Part shown: positions 61,506-64,000 of the stretch, piece by piece
Layout of the letters: each line of letters begins with the position of its first letter
How positions within the stretch are numbered: position 1 is the stretch's first letter
Made by a program: the position numbers and the translations under genes
Notes under the pieces: model-generated
Told to the model about the DNA's origin: nothing
The model's input: the letters and a program-made list of their open reading frames with translations, nothing else
The model's database searches: none
NCBI RefSeq assembly: GCF_049532895.1
Contig: NZ_CP064031.1
Location: 2,170,001-2,234,000 of the forward strand
Origin: Dyella_B acidisoli
GTDB lineage: Bacteria > Pseudomonadota > Gammaproteobacteria > Xanthomonadales > Rhodanobacteraceae
DNA: 64,000 bases
Reading direction: 5' to 3'

Positions 61506-62171
61506 ATGACATCGATAGAGCTGAGTCCGGCGCTCATCGTCGAAGACGATCCGGCCACTCGGCGGCGCCTGCATGCGTTGCTGGTCGGGCTGCTTGGTGC
61601 AGATGCCGTTATTACAACGGCCGATTCCGTTGCGTCGGCGATGGCGGCGGCTGGGAAGGAGCGGTTCGCGTTGGCATTGGTCGACGTGGGCTTGCCTGAT
61701 GGCAACGGGGTGGACGTTATCGCCTGGTTGCACATGCATGCGCCCGATACCGTTTCGGTAGTGATCTCTACCTGGGGGCATGAGGACACCGTGCTGGCAG
61801 CGCTGCGTAGCGGAGCGACCGGCTATCTGCTCAAAGAAAGCGAAGACATCGAGCTCAGCCTGTCGCTAAAAAGCTTGCGGCGGGGCGGTGCTCCGATCGA
61901 TCCGGTGATTGCGCGGCGAATTCTTGCGCAGGTGTCGGTGCCCGAGCCCACCGTCGAGACCGACAAAACGTCCACGCCACAGCTTTCCGAACGAGAACTG
62001 GAGATTCTTCACCTGGTCGCGCGCGGTTACAGCAACCCCGAAATCGCGGCCATGACCGGGCTCTCGCGTTTCACCATCGAAGATCACACCAAAAAGATCT
62101 ATCGCAAGCTGGCGGTGAACTCGCGCATGGCGGCTGTATTCGAAGCGAACTCCTTGGGTTTGCTCAAGTGA
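61506..62171 (+). CDS. NarL/LuxR-family response regulator
   Basis: This 221-residue protein has a receiver domain at residues 8-125 with IVEDDPATRR and the phospho-acceptor Asp60 in LALVDVGLPDGNG. The LuxR-type helix-turn-helix spans about 155-215: LSERELEILHLVARGYSNPE, IAAMTGLSRFTIEDHTKKIY, RKLAVNSRMAAV. The stop overlaps the GTG start of the sensor kinase (GTGA), so regulator and sensor are made together. Targets unknown. Confidence 0.94.
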   Translation: MTSIELSPALIVEDDPATRRRLHALLVGLLGADAVITTADSVASAMAAAGKERFALALVDVGLPDGNGVDVIAWLHMHAPDTVSVVISTWGHEDTVLAALRSGATGYLLKESEDIELSLSLKSLRRGGAPIDPVIARRILAQVSVPEPTVETDKTSTPQLSERELEILHLVARGYSNPEIAAMTGLSRFTIEDHTKKIYRKLAVNSRMAAVFEANSLGLLK

Positions 62172-64000
62172 CGTGGCGTGTCCTGGTTGGCATCGCCTTG
62201 TTGTGGCTTTTGGCGGGATGCGCGTCTCACCGTGCGACCGATCGCGACGCGCTGGTTACCCTGACCCAGGCCGATGCAGTACGGGGAAGCTGGCAAGGCA
62301 ACGAAGCGCCCGTTGAGGGCTGGATGCCAGTGAGTTTGCTCGATGATTGGAGTAAACGCTGGCCGGGTCACGACGGTGTGGTCTGGTATCGCTTGCACAT
62401 GAACGTGCGCGATGCGAACCAGCCGATTGGCTTGTTGCTCGACTATGTGTGCCTCGCCGATGCCGTATACGTCAACGGCAGCCTGGTTCATCAAGATCCC
62501 AGCCTGACTGAGCCGCTTTCACGCAGTTGGGTAGCGCCGCAGTATTTCTTGCTCGACAAGCCGTTGCTGCAATCTGGCGACAACATCGTGTTGATTCGTG
62601 TCTCGGGCCTGGCGGCTTATCAACCAGGCTTGGGCGCCGTTCGTTACGGCGATGTGCAAGTGGCTTATTCGGAGTACCGCAAAGGTTGGTTGGCGCGCTA
62701 CCAGCTTCGCTTTTTCGATTTTGCGATCAGTGCTGTGCTGGGTGGCGTGTTCCTGATGATGTGGCTGTTCCGCCGCAAAGATGCCACTTACGGCTGGTAT
62801 GCGCTCAACGTCTTGATCGGTGCAGTGTTTGAGTGGAATTACATTGCATCGGACGTCTGGCCATTTTCCGGTACTGACGGTTTCGAGGCTTTCAACGTCG
62901 CTGTTTACGTGGCCTATGTATGCAGCTTCGTGGTGTTTCTGCTGCGTTATTGCGAACAACGCTGGCCACGCTTGGAGCGCGTTCTATTTGCGTTGTCCTT
63001 GCTCGCGTTTGCTTGTGCACTGGTGGCACCGGGTTGGGTTGGCCCTTCGCGTGGGCCATGGATCGCTGTCGCATCGCTGATTTATTACATTGCGCTGCCG
63101 ACGTTCATGATCCACGCATGGCGTAGCCGAAAAGCCGATCAGCGTGTGTTGGCGCTGTGTCTGATCATTCCCATGGTTGCATCGGTGCACGACATCCTGC
63201 TGTTTTATCAATGGGTGCATGACCGCATTTATCTGCTTGCATTGACGGCGCCGTTCACCCTTGTCGGCATGGGTTTTGTCTTGGCATACCGGTTTTCTGC
63301 GGCCATGCGTCGCGTGGATGGCTTCAACGTCGAGTTGCAAACCAAGGTCGATGCCGCGACGACCGAACTGTCCACCAGTCTGGAGCGCGAGCATACGTTG
63401 GCGTTGGCGACCACTCGCATGAGCGAGCGCCTGAATCTGGTGCGCGATCTGCACGATGGTTTCGGAGGCAGCTTGGTCAGTGCCATTGCGGCTCTGGAGC
63501 ATCCCACATCAGAGCAGGACGTCAAACCCACCGTCGAGACATTGAAAGAGTTGCGTGACGACTTGCGTCTGGTCATCGACACCACGGCGCAGGATCACAG
63601 CCGAGACCTTGCCGAATTGCTGGGGCCGTTCCGCTATCGATGGACGCGACGCCTGGATGCGATCGATATCGAAGCGCGATGGCAGCTCGAATCGCTGGAG
63701 GGTTTGCATCTGAGCGCTGCCCAGCAACTGGACTTGTTGCGCTTTCTGCAAGAAGCGCTTACCAACGTAATGAAGCACAGCGGCGCAACATGCGTGGATG
63801 TGACCATGCGGGCGGCCGAAGCAAACTTGCACGTTACAGTGAAAGACAACGGCCGCGGCTTCGACCCGGCCGTCGCTCGTGCTGCCGCCAGTGGTGCTGG
63901 TCTCAGCAGCTTGAGTGCCCGCGCGCATCGCCTCAGCGGCGCGTGGACACTTGATGCCGAATCGGGTACAGGGGTCACCTTGAAATTGGTCGTCCCGCTT
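62168..64000 (+). CDS. NarX-class sensor kinase with 7TM sensor (3' end outside window)
   Basis: The frame is open for 611 codons from a GTG at 62168 to the window edge. It begins with a lipoprotein-like signal (VGIALLWLLAGCAS). Residues 25-170 resemble a jelly-roll extracellular sensor of the 7TMR-DISM kind (GVVWYRLHMNVRDANQPIGL; LADAVYVNGSLVHQD). Seven membrane helices follow (about 180-390), then a coiled coil and a HisKA_3 box LVRDLHDGFGGSLVSAIAAL with His429. The ATPase part has FLQEALTNVMKHSGA, VKDNGRGFDP and GAGLSSLSARAHRL. The last visible residues LKLVVPL are close to a normal C-terminus. Confidence 0.88.
   Translation, partial: MTWRVLVGIALLWLLAGCASHRATDRDALVTLTQADAVRGSWQGNEAPVEGWMPVSLLDDWSKRWPGHDGVVWYRLHMNVRDANQPIGLLLDYVCLADAVYVNGSLVHQDPSLTEPLSRSWVAPQYFLLDKPLLQSGDNIVLIRVSGLAAYQPGLGAVRYGDVQVAYSEYRKGWLARYQLRFFDFAISAVLGGVFLMMWLFRRKDATYGWYALNVLIGAVFEWNYIASDVWPFSGTDGFEAFNVAVYVAYVCSFVVFLLRYCEQRWPRLERVLFALSLLAFACALVAPGWVGPSRGPWIAVASLIYYIALPTFMIHAWRSRKADQRVLALCLIIPMVASVHDILLFYQWVHDRIYLLALTAPFTLVGMGFVLAYRFSAAMRRVDGFNVELQTKVDAATTELSTSLEREHTLALATTRMSERLNLVRDLHDGFGGSLVSAIAALEHPTSEQDVKPTVETLKELRDDLRLVIDTTAQDHSRDLAELLGPFRYRWTRRLDAIDIEARWQLESLEGLHLSAAQQLDLLRFLQEALTNVMKHSGATCVDVTMRAAEANLHVTVKDNGRGFDPAVARAAASGAGLSSLSARAHRLSGAWTLDAESGTGVTLKLVVPL

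Noticed and set aside
1..64000. CRISPR arrays, tRNA, rRNA, prophage or integrase genes.
   Set aside because: None was found; the only direct repeats of note are REP pairs, the MITE-like element and the IS30 copies.

Overview
The window reads as chromosomal DNA of a moderately GC-rich gammaproteobacterium. The gene content and the repeat types point to Xanthomonadales, most likely Rhodanobacteraceae (Dyella, Luteibacter or Rhodanobacter-like). The clues are an Svx/AvrXca-like secreted protein, a carbohydrate porin, a Tat-exported phospholipase C, many REP-type palindromes and a terminal-inverted-repeat element of a kind I associate with that group. The assignment is inference. I saw no rRNA, tRNA, CRISPR array or phage module.

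Layout. 1-6.5 kb: the end of a serine hydrolase, a membrane-anchored AraC-type regulator, and divergent from it a six-gene 5-oxoproline operon (pxpB, pxpC, pxpA, a DUF969/DUF979 membrane pair, pcp). 6.5-16.2 kb: OprB-like porin, phospholipase C, secreted HExxH protease, alpha/beta hydrolase, DUF1223 protein and FAD monooxygenase. 16.2-21.7 kb: a respiratory operon with a perfect FNR/Anr-type box upstream, encoding two multihaem cytochromes c, a 57-residue subunit IIa, ba3-type oxidase subunits II and I, and a further dihaem cytochrome. 21.7-25.7 kb, opposite strand: a three-gene operon of a 684-residue ferritin-like protein with a cysteine-rich bufferin-like tail, a DUF692/MNIO enzyme and its DUF2063 partner. 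This is the strongest candidate for an undescribed system.

26-41 kb holds mixed single genes: a secreted hypothetical protein, GFA-like protein, cytochrome b561, GST, YceI, a WYL regulator with a clear palindromic operator, a GDPD phosphodiesterase, a parvulin, an Svx-like protein and a YdeP-type molybdoenzyme. 41.5-44.5 kb is a large PHP-ATPase of the TrlF/Ppl kind, a candidate defence gene. 44.6-53.4 kb has a GH2 beta-galactosidase, hydrolases, a cupin, Ohr, a thioredoxin-like protein and an OmpR/EnvZ-type two-component system.

53.4-61.2 kb contains two copies of a roughly 540-bp element with long terminal inverted repeats. Each is interrupted by an almost identical 1118-bp IS30-family insertion sequence at the mirror-image position. 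Between them lie a hypothetical gene and a 1179-residue hybrid sensor kinase. The window ends with a NarL-type regulator overlapping a seven-transmembrane sensor kinase that runs off the right edge.
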